A DNA stretch of 64,000 nt from Sunxiuqinia sp965230765. GTDB lineage: Bacteria; Bacteroidota; Bacteroidia; Bacteroidales; Prolixibacteraceae. The stretch covers positions 1,426,001 through 1,490,000 of the forward strand of contig CBDDLR010000001.1 of assembly GCA_965230765.1 (NCBI GenBank). Direction: 5' to 3'. The number at the start of each line of letters is the position of its first letter. Position 1 is the stretch's first letter. Both the position numbers and the translations under genes were made by a program. The notes beneath the pieces are model-generated. The model was given only the letters and a program-made list of their open reading frames with translations. It was not told the DNA's origin and made no database searches. Of the stretch, positions 16,868 through 25,047 are shown piece by piece.

Positions 16868-17290
16868 TTATTCAATGTCAACTTGAACTACTTCAATATC
16901 GGCCCGTTTCAAAAGGTCGATTCCATCTTCAAGCCTATAGCTGTCGGTAAAAACAACTCGTTTGATGCCGGCTTGAATAATTAGTTTGGCACATTCTAAA
17001 CAAGGTGAAGAAGTGACGTACATAGTAGCTCCTTCACTGCTGTTATTTGATTTGGCCACTTTCGAGATTGCATTTGCTTCAGCATGTAGAACGTATGGTT
17101 TTGTCTTGTTGTTTTCATCTTCACAAATATTTTCAAAACCAGAGGGTGTCCCGTTATACCCGTCAGATATGATCATTTTATCTTTGACCAAAATGGCGCC
17201 AACCTGTCTTCTTTTGCAATAAGAATTTTGAGCCCAAATATTGGCCATCTTCAAATACCGCTGATCCAGCAAAAACTGTTTCTTATCCAT
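16868..17290 (-). CDS. dCMP/cytidine deaminase-family protein (deoxycytidylate deaminase)
   Basis: A 140-residue zinc enzyme. The motif HAEANAISKVAK gives the zinc histidine and catalytic glutamate, and SSPCLECAKLIIQAG gives the two zinc cysteines. RQVGAILVKDKMIISDGYNG is also typical. This group deaminates dCMP to dUMP for thymidylate synthesis (ComEB-like). It is the first gene of a tight minus-strand run with the S41 protease. A TACATTTG -7-like element lies at 17324-17317 on the minus strand, without a clear -33 partner. Confidence 0.9.
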   Translation of the reverse strand: MDKKQFLLDQRYLKMANIWAQNSYCKRRQVGAILVKDKMIISDGYNGTPSGFENICEDENNKTKPYVLHAEANAISKVAKSNNSSEGATMYVTSSPCLECAKLIIQAGIKRVVFTDSYRLEDGIDLLKRADIEVVQVDIE

Positions 17291-17360
17291 AGTTAATTAA
17301 TTCATTTACCGAATCACAAATGTAATAAATGATCAGTCACCATTTAAGATTTACATTACA

Positions 17361-17396
17361 AAAAAAAAAGCGCTCACTTCTATTGAAATGAACGCC
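17361..17396 (-). terminator. Intrinsic terminator after the CheY-like gene
   Basis: On the minus strand a GCGTTCATTTC/GAAGTGAGCGC stem with G-T wobbles around AATA is followed by about ten T. It lies 24 bases past the stop of the regulator gene. Confidence 0.75.
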
Positions 17397-17419
17397 TTTG
17401 ATTAAATATAATATTTTAA

Positions 17420-17797
17420 CTAGCCAACAATGTACTTGCTAACTATATGTAGTAAATCTTTCGATTTAATAGGTTTGGCCAAATAATCATCGCATCCTGC
17501 ATTTATCGCTTTTTCCCTGTCATCGGACATTGCAAAAGCTGTTTGAGCTATAATAGGTAACTCAGGATCTGCTTCTTTTATGATTTTTGTAGCTTCGTAA
17601 CCATTCATTTCCGGCATTTGTAAGTCCATCAAAATGAGGTCGATCTTTTCTTCTTTTTTGAAAATGTCTACTGCTTCCTTCCCGTTTTTTGCCCAATGAA
17701 CTACTGCATTAATTTTGCTCAAAACAGCATTTAAATACAAATAGTTCGATTCAACATCTTCAGCAATAAGTATTTTTGGTTGGTTATTAAGTGTCAT
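17420..17797 (-). CDS. Single-domain response regulator (CheY-like)
   Basis: A 125-residue receiver domain with no output domain. The acidic pocket (AEDVESN), phospho-acceptor Asp in DLILMDLQMPEMNGYEA, conserved Ala/Thr position (IIAQTAFAM) and lysine in DYLAKPIKSKDLL are all present. It resembles the receiver domains of hybrid histidine kinases, so it may be a detached one or may shuttle phosphate between partners. No kinase is adjacent. It has its own promoter and terminator, so it is a monocistronic gene. Confidence 0.9.
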   Translation of the reverse strand: MTLNNQPKILIAEDVESNYLYLNAVLSKINAVVHWAKNGKEAVDIFKKEEKIDLILMDLQMPEMNGYEATKIIKEADPELPIIAQTAFAMSDDREKAINAGCDDYLAKPIKSKDLLHIVSKYIVG

Positions 17798-17823
17798 TAT
17801 ATATATTGAATCGTTTAAAACAC

Positions 17824-17856
17824 CAAATATATTGAATCTTTAATACAAACCCCAAA
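17824..17856 (-). promoter_or_regulatory. Promoter of the CheY-like gene
   Basis: On the minus strand a -7 element TATATTTG (17831-17824) is paired with a -33 TTTG (17856-17853) at a 21-bp spacing, 27 bases before the ATG at 17797. Both elements match the Bacteroidota consensus. Confidence 0.55.
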
Positions 17857-17900
17857 GCCAATCGTGCATTTTCAAAACATAATTCATTTTGCAATCAAGA

Positions 17901-17930
17901 CAAGAGCCACCACTTAATAGGCGGCTCTTG
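17901..17930 (-). terminator. Hairpin at the end of the susCD operon
   Basis: CAAGAGCCGCC and GGTGGCTCTTG form an 11-bp stem with one wobble around an 8-base loop, about 70 bases past the SusD stop on the minus strand. Only a weak T tract (TCTTGATT) follows, so it could be a terminator or an RNA-end stabiliser. Confidence 0.45.
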
Positions 17931-18002
17931 AAGAAAATGTGGCAGTTCCCACACGTTGGTCAAATTATAATCTATTATCTAATCTATTGACCTATTTCAA
18001 TT

Positions 18003-19565
18003 TTAGTTATAACCAGGGTTTTGGTTTAGCACATCAGAGCCAACTAAGTCTATCTCAGACTGAGGAATAGGTAGCAATTCATCACGGCCTGACTGGAAAT
18101 TTTTAAATGCCAATGCAGATGCTGCGTCTCCCCAACGTACCAGGTCTGTAAAGCGGTCCCAGCCTTCTGTTGCCAGTTCGCGACGGCGTTCAGCTTTTAC
18201 ATTTTCCAATGTTAATGGGATAGAAGCCAGGCCTGCGCGAGCCCTAACCAGATCCAGTGATCCTTGCCCATCGCCACCTGCTCCCATTACCGAAGCTTCT
18301 GCGTGCATCAACAATACATCTGAATAGCGAAGGATTTTTTCATTCAATGGAGAAGCTCCCATATTCAGTATACTAGTTGTAACAGCTGCAGGCAGGTGAT
18401 ATTTGCGGCTACTTGCTTTTGACTCTAAAGCATCAGGATTTGTCCAGAAGTATTGATAATTATTAGTTCCAACTTTAGCTGAATCAATATCGGCAAATAC
18501 TGTTTCAGGAGTAATAAACGTTGCATCTTTACGGGTATCAGCATCGTCATAAGTGTCGATTAATGGTTGGCGGGGAACACAGTTGCCAAATCCACCGTTA
18601 CCAGGTACTCCTTCAGCATTGTTGAAAATAAATCCAAACATTTGGAAAGAAGAAGATCCCTGATTAAATACAGCGTTGGCTGACTCAAAATGATCGCTGA
18701 AAAAGCCATCAGCATAACTGATCTCAAAAATTGATTCAACTCCGAACTCATTATCAAGATGCCAGTTGTCAGCAAAGTTTGGCTCCAGGCTGTAGCCTAG
18801 TCCCATGACAGTTTCGGTGTGTTGTCTGGCTTCGCTATATTTTCCCTGGTAGAGGCTTGCTTTTGCAAGAAGTGTTAATGCGGCTCCTTGTGTAGCGCGA
18901 CCCAAATCTGCATTACTATCATACGATACAGGCAGGCTTGAAGCAGCCGAAGTTAAATCACTTTCAATTAGTTGGTAAATTTCAGCTACAGAGGAACGCG
19001 GATAAACAAGCTGGTCATCAGTGCTTCCAACATATACATCAATTTTAGGAACACCACCGAAATGCTTCACTAATTCGAAGTAAGCGAATGCCCGCATAAA
19101 TTTTGCTTCACCTTCTAAACGGTTTTGCAATCCACTGGTTTCAAATCCATCAAAATTACCAATGAATTCGAGCGCAGTATTGGCACGTGCGATACATGTG
19201 TACCATTTTGTCCACATGGCTGCAATGTTTGTATTGTTTGGCTGTATTCTTGTGAAATCGTCGAAAACAATACCAAAGGTCCAGTAAGATGCCCACTGCG
19301 ATAAGCAGTTATCTGCACGGATATCCTGGAACATAACCGGATACATGTGTGTGCTTGCCCCGTTTATTACTTGCCATTGCAAAACGTCATAACAGGCATT
19401 GGTTAGTGAGGCAATATCATCTTCTGTTTGTATACCATTTTCCTCAACGAGGTCGGTAACTGGGGTCTTTTCTAATAAATCATCTCTATCGCATGAACTA
19501 AAAGCGATGATCAATAATCCGGTCAGGAAATAAAAGATTCCTTTTTTGAATATTTGTATTTTCAT
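18003..19565 (-). CDS. SusD/RagB-family outer-membrane lipoprotein
   Basis: A 520-residue surface lipoprotein that forms the lid of a SusC-type transporter and captures the nutrient. The signal peptide ends in the lipobox SSCDRDD. Typical family features are a helical TPR-like frame (EGEAKFMRAFAYFELVKHFG), the segment YSEARQHTETVM, and the C-terminal block ERRRELATEGWDRFTDLVRWG. It starts 19 bases after the SusC stop. No SusE/F or glycoside hydrolase gene follows, so the substrate cannot be guessed from neighbours. Confidence 0.95.
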   Translation of the reverse strand: MKIQIFKKGIFYFLTGLLIIAFSSCDRDDLLEKTPVTDLVEENGIQTEDDIASLTNACYDVLQWQVINGASTHMYPVMFQDIRADNCLSQWASYWTFGIVFDDFTRIQPNNTNIAAMWTKWYTCIARANTALEFIGNFDGFETSGLQNRLEGEAKFMRAFAYFELVKHFGGVPKIDVYVGSTDDQLVYPRSSVAEIYQLIESDLTSAASSLPVSYDSNADLGRATQGAALTLLAKASLYQGKYSEARQHTETVMGLGYSLEPNFADNWHLDNEFGVESIFEISYADGFFSDHFESANAVFNQGSSSFQMFGFIFNNAEGVPGNGGFGNCVPRQPLIDTYDDADTRKDATFITPETVFADIDSAKVGTNNYQYFWTNPDALESKASSRKYHLPAAVTTSILNMGASPLNEKILRYSDVLLMHAEASVMGAGGDGQGSLDLVRARAGLASIPLTLENVKAERRRELATEGWDRFTDLVRWGDAASALAFKNFQSGRDELLPIPQSEIDLVGSDVLNQNPGYN

Positions 19566-19584
19566 TTCTTATTGACTTGTCAGT

Positions 19585-22500
19585 TTAAAATTTTGCTTGA
19601 ATACCGAAAATAAAAGTTCTAGGTTGTGGGTAAAAACCACGGTCAATACCAATGTCAAGAACTGTTTCAGCAAAGGCTTGTCCAATTTCTGGATCAACGC
19701 CGTCATAGTCTGTTATAGTAAACAAGTTCTGAGCGGTAACATAGAAACGAACTTTAGAAAGTTTTGCAGGAGAGATCACCTTTTTAGGAAGGCTGTAACC
19801 AATAGTTACATTTTTCACTTTTGTAAAAGATCCATCCTTCACATAGAAATCAGAAACGGCAGTTTGACTTGTTCCAGTAGCACCACCAAGAAGGTTTCCA
19901 GGTGCCCCAGCTTCAAGGTAAGATACCGGGCGGTTTGCAAATGGTGCATCCAAACGGGTAGTTGCATCGTAAATGTCGTTACCCTGAGAACTGTAAATAA
20001 ATGCACTGAAATCGAATCCTTTATATTCTGCACCTAAATTCACACCAACGGTAAAATCCGGAGTTGGTTTGCCTATGAATGTTTTATCTGCATCAGAAAT
20101 TCCTGAAACGCCGTCGTTGTCCTTGAAAACAAATTCACCGTCAGCACCTACGCTTTCAACCTCAAAACCATAGAAACTTGCAATAGGGTGTCCAATATCA
20201 GTACGGGTAATTGGATCGCTGAAGATGAACCCAATATTTCCACCTTGTAAAGGTTGTCCGTTTTCACCCAGACTGGAAACTTCGTTCTTGTTGTATCCTA
20301 CATTCAGGTCTACATTCCATTTAAAACCGTTGCCATGGGACTTCTTGTATGAAATCATTGCTTCAACACCACTGTTTTTTACATCAGCAACGTTTGCGGC
20401 AGCAGAAGTTTTCCCAATGTATCTTGGAGTACCAATTGGTACCAGCATGTCTGAGGTCTTTTTATCGTAATAGTCCAATGTGATACCAAGAGAGTTGTTA
20501 AACATGTTGATATCCAAACCAATGTTTGTTTGACTAACTTCTTCCCATTTTACTTTACTGTTTGCAAGGAATTCATTACTAATACCTGGAGTGTTTGCCC
20601 CACCAAAAGCAGGACCAGTACCTGCTGAAAGCAAGCGGCTGTATTGATAATTGTTAATATTGTCGTTACCATTTATACCCCAGCTGGCACGAATTTTAAA
20701 CAAATCAATCTTTTCAGAGTCACTCATAAAATCTTCTTCAGATAATACCCAGCCTGCAGAGAATGAAGGGAAAACACCTGTGCGGTTATCATCACTAAAT
20801 TTTGAAGAAGCATCACTTCTGATTGTTGCAGCAAACAAATATTTGAATTTGTAGTTATAGTTTGCACGCGCATAAAGAGAAAACAATCCGGTTTCGAATA
20901 CATCTGGCTTAAAGTTGTTAACGGTACTAATGTCTTTAATCAGTGCAAAGTTTACATCATTAAAGTCATTTACATAGAAATCAGAACCAGACATGCCTTT
21001 TGAGCTACCATAAGATTCAAGTACCGAGAAACCTCCCATTACGTCAAGACTGTGCTCTCCTAAATCTTCAAATTTGTATTGTACATTACCTTCCCATTGC
21101 GAATACCAGTTTTTGTATTGCATTTCAGTGTAGTCTGCGGTTTCATTATATAACTCATGACCTTCTGGACGATAGTCGTAACTTTTGAAGAAACTTCGTT
21201 GTTCAGAAATATCTTCATAATAGGCGAAAGAAGTATTTACATCTAGGTTTTTAACTACTTCCCAGTTCGCAGCTACGTTAAACATTTTCAAGTCTGAAAT
21301 AACGTTGTTGTTTTGGTTTGTCAATGCAACATAAGGATTGGTAACGGCACCTACACCTGAGAAAGGCATTGTTACACCATTGATAACTCCACGTCCAAAT
21401 TGTCCCATATCATAAGGAAGACCATTTTCGTCAAATGCAGGATAGATTGAAGGAAGAGCTGGAATGTAATTCAAGATTGCTGTTCCGGTTCCGGCTGAGT
21501 TTTCATCCAAATAGTCTCTTTCCGTACGGACAAGGTCAGCTCCTACTTTGATTGATAGATTATCAAAAAGATCCATATCAACATTTAACTTGACGTTCTT
21601 ACGCACGTATTTCGATTTTCCTTCATCGCCACCAACAAGTCCATCCTGGCTAATGATTCCACCAGAAAGATAGTATGAGATACGATCATTCCCATCGGTT
21701 ACGGAAATACTTGTGCTGTGTATTGCAGCGTTATCTGTCAATACTTGATCATACCAGTCAGTATCTTCAAGTTTTGCGCGGTCTGCATCAGAAATTAATC
21801 CAAAATGGTTATCAGGATTAGGTTCATTTGCATTGAAATTAGTAGCAAACTCATTATAGTAATCAACATATTGGTCCCTGTTCATTAGATCAGGTGTGTT
21901 TGCTAAATTTTGAATACCAGTATAAGCTTCAATGCTTACCTGAAGCCTGTCATCTCCAATTTTACCACGACGTGTTTGTACCAAAACAACACCATTTGCA
22001 CCACGTGCACCATAAATTGCAGCGGCTGCGGCATCTTTCAAAATTGAAATATCTTCAATATCGGCAGAGTTTAGGAAAGTCAGGTTTGGAACCTGAACCC
22101 CATCTACCAGATAAAGAGGCTGAGCACCACCAGCTGTGGCAGCACCACGAATGCGAACGGTTAATGGGGAACCAGGCGAACCCGAGTTTTGTTGAACAGT
22201 TACACCTGGGGTAGAGCCTTGCAGTACCAGCTCGGGGCGCGCCTGTCCTACCGAAAGTTGTTCAATTGTACGGCTGTCAACCTTGTTCAAAGCTGTACTT
22301 ATTGTACGCTTGTTTTGAGTTTGTCCGTAGCCAATCGCAATTACTTCTTCAATTCCGATCAGCGATTCTTGCAAAACCACATCAATCGATGACTTGCCTT
22401 CAACAGGTACTTCCTGTGCAATCATCCCAACAAACGAATAAACCAAAATGGCATTCCCGTTAGAAACAGTTATTTCATAATTACCATCAAAATCTGTGAT

Positions 22501-22983
22501 TGTTCCATTTGTGGTTCCTTTTTCTGCCACTGATACACCGGGCAGCGGAGCTCCTGTGTCATCAGAAACCACACCGGTCACTTTAATTTCTTGCATAAGA
22601 GGCACTACACTTACAGTAGGTTCGCCTGCTTTTTTTATTACGACAATACGATCGTCAATTTCATAAGTAAATCCATGAGGAACAATTATTTGATCCAGGA
22701 TTTCTTCAACCTTGGCATCATCCAAGTTAATAGTTGCAGCGGGTATATCTTTCAGTAGATCAGACCGGTACAAAAAGTAAAAGTTGCTTTGATCTTCAAT
22801 GTTTTTGAAAACATCTTCAACCTTTGCATTCCTTAATTGGATGTTGAGGTTTGTTTGCTGAGAGTACACACTTGCTGATACTTCAACAAGTCCAACGATT
22901 AGAAAAAATACAATAATTCTCATCATAAAGAAGAGTTTTTTCCATCCGCTTCGAAAAGCAGGATTACTTCGATTTTTTTTCAT
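19585..22983 (-). CDS. SusC/RagA-family TonB-dependent transporter with N-terminal STN signalling domain
   Basis: A 1132-residue outer-membrane transporter. After a signal segment (residues 15-40) comes a secretin/TonB short N-terminal (STN) domain near residues 45-115, a carboxypeptidase-regulatory-like domain (KVTGVVSDDTGAPLPGVSVA), the plug with the SusC signature SILKDAAAAAIYGARGANGV, then a 22-strand barrel ending in FGIQAKF. The STN domain is the part that, in FecA-type systems, contacts a FecR-like anti-sigma factor. A FecR gene and an ECF sigma gene lie immediately upstream, so ligand-dependent self-induction is likely. A candidate antisense RNA lies opposite its 5' leader. Confidence 0.96.
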   Translation of the reverse strand: MKKNRSNPAFRSGWKKLFFMMRIIVFFLIVGLVEVSASVYSQQTNLNIQLRNAKVEDVFKNIEDQSNFYFLYRSDLLKDIPAATINLDDAKVEEILDQIIVPHGFTYEIDDRIVVIKKAGEPTVSVVPLMQEIKVTGVVSDDTGAPLPGVSVAEKGTTNGTITDFDGNYEITVSNGNAILVYSFVGMIAQEVPVEGKSSIDVVLQESLIGIEEVIAIGYGQTQNKRTISTALNKVDSRTIEQLSVGQARPELVLQGSTPGVTVQQNSGSPGSPLTVRIRGAATAGGAQPLYLVDGVQVPNLTFLNSADIEDISILKDAAAAAIYGARGANGVVLVQTRRGKIGDDRLQVSIEAYTGIQNLANTPDLMNRDQYVDYYNEFATNFNANEPNPDNHFGLISDADRAKLEDTDWYDQVLTDNAAIHSTSISVTDGNDRISYYLSGGIISQDGLVGGDEGKSKYVRKNVKLNVDMDLFDNLSIKVGADLVRTERDYLDENSAGTGTAILNYIPALPSIYPAFDENGLPYDMGQFGRGVINGVTMPFSGVGAVTNPYVALTNQNNNVISDLKMFNVAANWEVVKNLDVNTSFAYYEDISEQRSFFKSYDYRPEGHELYNETADYTEMQYKNWYSQWEGNVQYKFEDLGEHSLDVMGGFSVLESYGSSKGMSGSDFYVNDFNDVNFALIKDISTVNNFKPDVFETGLFSLYARANYNYKFKYLFAATIRSDASSKFSDDNRTGVFPSFSAGWVLSEEDFMSDSEKIDLFKIRASWGINGNDNINNYQYSRLLSAGTGPAFGGANTPGISNEFLANSKVKWEEVSQTNIGLDINMFNNSLGITLDYYDKKTSDMLVPIGTPRYIGKTSAAANVADVKNSGVEAMISYKKSHGNGFKWNVDLNVGYNKNEVSSLGENGQPLQGGNIGFIFSDPITRTDIGHPIASFYGFEVESVGADGEFVFKDNDGVSGISDADKTFIGKPTPDFTVGVNLGAEYKGFDFSAFIYSSQGNDIYDATTRLDAPFANRPVSYLEAGAPGNLLGGATGTSQTAVSDFYVKDGSFTKVKNVTIGYSLPKKVISPAKLSKVRFYVTAQNLFTITDYDGVDPEIGQAFAETVLDIGIDRGFYPQPRTFIFGIQAKF

Positions 22984-22990
22984 AAATTTG
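22983..22990 (+). promoter_or_regulatory. Candidate plus-strand -7 element opposite the susC start
   Basis: TAAATTTG at 22983-22990 on the plus strand matches TAnnTTTG exactly and overlaps the complement of the susC start codon. I see no good -33 TTG at the proper distance. It would start RNA near 22996, antisense to the susC leader. Confidence 0.35.
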
Positions 22991-22995
22991 ACTAG

Positions 22996-23067
22996 TTTTA
23001 AATACTACATTTAGTTATTGCTGAGTGTAATTTACGGGGGATGTTCGCACCATCTCCCGTATTTTTT
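22996..23067 (+). ncRNA. Candidate cis-antisense small RNA opposite the susC 5' leader
   Basis: Between fecR and susC, a plus-strand hairpin of ten pairs, ACGGGGGATG (23034-23043) with CATCTCCCGT (23051-23060), loop TTCGCAC, is followed by ATTTTTTT, which is a textbook intrinsic terminator on the plus strand. No plus-strand gene ends there. With the TAnnTTTG element at 22983 this gives a possible RNA of about 70 bases, fully complementary to the susC leader. In Bacteroides, short cis-antisense RNAs of this placement (DonS type) repress ECF/anti-sigma-controlled SusC/D operons. The hairpin is plain; the RNA itself is inferred. Confidence 0.5.
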
Positions 23068-24233
23068 TACTCAATGGTTATTTGTTTCCCCGTTATTTTA
23101 AATTTGATTTCGTCTGTTTTTTCAATTTTAGCCAGTACTTCTTCAAAGTTCGCACTTCTTTCAAGGTTCCCGGTAAACTTTATTTGCTTGGCTTCTTCGC
23201 TGGAAAATACAACATCCACATCGTACCATTTGGAAAGCTTTTTCATAATGTTGTATAGATTTTCGTCTTGAAAAGCAAAGCGGCCGGTGGTCCATGCAAT
23301 AAATTGTGATGGATCAACTTCTTTTTTTGTGATCGTATTTTGACCTTTTACTATGTTTGTTTGTTGGTTTGGTTCCAGTACCTGTTTTACGGAAGGATCA
23401 TTCTTCAAACAAACTTCAACTTTCCCTTCAACAAGCGTGGTGCTAATTACAGGCTCATCATCGTAACAGCATATATTGAAACTGGTTCCATAAACTTTCA
23501 CTACCTGGTTGCCAGAGATGACTGTAAACGGTTTGCGTTTATTTTTTACAACTTCAAGATATGCTTCCCCGGATAATTCAATAACACGTTCATCGCCCAT
23601 AAACCTTACCGGATATCTTACGGAGCTTTCAGAGTTTAATCTCACCTTTGTGCCATCGGAAAGTAAAAGAGTATACTCTCCTCCACGTGGAACACTTACC
23701 ATGTCGTGTTGAACTGATTTTTCTTTTTTCCCCGTATTTTTATATTGTAACTGATTCCCGGAATTGTTGATTAAGGCTCCGTTTCGTTCGAATTTAAAAT
23801 TGTTTTCGCTTGTCAGGTTGAAAGTCTGTCCGTCGTTTAAAATCAGCTTCGCTTTGTGTGTGCCGGATTTTATCATTCTGGCTTGCTGGTAAGCTAATTG
23901 TTTTTCTTTGTAACTATTGTTTTGGTATAGAAGGGCTGTAATTATTAGAGCACTGGCAATAGCAGCAGCTGCAATAGAACCCACACGGCTAATCCACTTT
24001 TTGGAACGTTTATGTTTTTGTTGTAGTGATTTCCAGGCGGCACCTAGTTTTTCAGGTGTGTAATTAAGAGAAGAACCATTTTTGAAAAAGCTAACGGCAT
24101 TCTCATAATACGTTTTGTGTTTTTCGTCTTCCGCTATCCAATTTTCCAAAAATTGGGTTTCTTCCTCGGAAGCACATTCGTGGATATATTTCCAGATTAT
24201 CTCTATGTCAATCAAGTAATGTTCTTTCTCCAT
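23067..24233 (-). CDS. FecR-family anti-sigma factor
   Basis: A 388-residue membrane protein. The cytoplasmic N-terminus (IWKYIHECASEEETQFLENW) would hold the sigma factor. One transmembrane helix lies near residues 80-103 (IAAAAIASALIITALLY). The periplasmic FecR domain follows (VSVPRGGEYTLLLSDGTKVR, SGEAYLEVVKNKRKPFTV), then a C-terminal DUF4974-type domain that would contact the STN domain of SusC. It lies 57 bases after the ECF sigma gene and 83 bases before susC, the standard Bacteroidota arrangement. Confidence 0.95.
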   Translation of the reverse strand: MEKEHYLIDIEIIWKYIHECASEEETQFLENWIAEDEKHKTYYENAVSFFKNGSSLNYTPEKLGAAWKSLQQKHKRSKKWISRVGSIAAAAIASALIITALLYQNNSYKEKQLAYQQARMIKSGTHKAKLILNDGQTFNLTSENNFKFERNGALINNSGNQLQYKNTGKKEKSVQHDMVSVPRGGEYTLLLSDGTKVRLNSESSVRYPVRFMGDERVIELSGEAYLEVVKNKRKPFTVISGNQVVKVYGTSFNICCYDDEPVISTTLVEGKVEVCLKNDPSVKQVLEPNQQTNIVKGQNTITKKEVDPSQFIAWTTGRFAFQDENLYNIMKKLSKWYDVDVVFSSEEAKQIKFTGNLERSANFEEVLAKIEKTDEIKFKITGKQITIE

Positions 24234-24290
24234 CTGAAAAATGATATTTTACCCCTATGACACCAGAACGAGAAAAACTTGTGACAAGTG

Positions 24291-24845
24291 TTATAAAAAA
24301 AAGTTTAAGGAAGTTGTTTCGAGCAGTTTTTTACGGAGCTTTTTCTTGGCTCTTTGTAGCTGTGTGTTGATTGTATTCTCCGATATCCCTTTCATTTCAG
24401 CAATATCTTTTGTCTTTGCTCCCTGCATGTATTTCATCATAAAAATTTCACGCATTTGGTCGGGCAAAGAGTTTATTGCATCCTGAATATCATGTGTCAG
24501 GTCAACCTCCCTCCAACTCAATGGGTCTTCGCTATTAAGGCTCGCTTCAATGTACAATAATCTGTTTTTATCCTGGACCTTAAGTCCTCTTAAGTGGTTC
24601 AAACAACGGTTACGTACGGATTTATAAAGGTAAGAACGAATGGACGTATTAATTTCAATCACAGCGGAATTTTCCCAGAAATGGACAAATAAGTCCTGTA
24701 CAATATCTTCAGCAATTTGACCATTAAAAACAAAACCTTCGGCAAACTTTGTAAGAATAGGATAATACTGGTGAAACAAAGCCTCGTAAACCTTTCGGTT
24801 TTTCTTCTTTATTTCCTGAAACAATATCGTGTCTTCTATTCTCAT
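24291..24845 (-). CDS. ECF-type sigma factor of the SusC/SusD regulon
   Basis: A 184-residue sigma-70 family protein of the Bacteroidota-specific ECF group that pairs with FecR. Region 2 includes EGFVFNGQIAEDIVQDLFVHFW, and region 4 the helix-turn-helix MKYMQGAKTKDIAEMKGISE followed by NTINTQLQRAKKKLRKKL. It heads the sigma-FecR-SusC-SusD series on the minus strand and is divergent from asnS. It should drive susC transcription when FecR is released by the loaded transporter. Confidence 0.93.
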   Translation of the reverse strand: MRIEDTILFQEIKKKNRKVYEALFHQYYPILTKFAEGFVFNGQIAEDIVQDLFVHFWENSAVIEINTSIRSYLYKSVRNRCLNHLRGLKVQDKNRLLYIEASLNSEDPLSWREVDLTHDIQDAINSLPDQMREIFMMKYMQGAKTKDIAEMKGISENTINTQLQRAKKKLRKKLLETTSLNFFL

Positions 24846-24989
24846 TTAGTGGGGAATGCCTGTAATAATTTACGAAAAGTAAGATAGTTTTTGTAAAACG
24901 ACAAATGAGCTCGCTAAATAATGGAATAATAAGATATGCCTTTCGAAAATTTCAACAGAGTATAATTCATGTTTTTCAGCAGAAAAATG

Positions 24990-24997
24990 TACTTTTG
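24990..24997 (+). promoter_or_regulatory. -7 element of the asnS promoter
   Basis: TACTTTTG at 24990-24997 matches TAnnTTTG and lies 50 bases before the asnS ATG. A clear -33 element was not found. Confidence 0.4.
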
Positions 24998-25047
24998 CCA
25001 ATTCATTATTCAAGCATGTTAAAATAAAACCTGCAAAAGCAAACAAC

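Noticed and set aside
21894..22463. Plus-strand frames of 65-106 codons antisense to susC
   Set aside because: No domain or start signals; they lie wholly within the conserved plug-coding part of susC.
18003..22983. Full polysaccharide utilisation locus
   Set aside because: No carbohydrate-active enzymes, SusE/F or hybrid two-component regulator adjoin the SusC/D pair.
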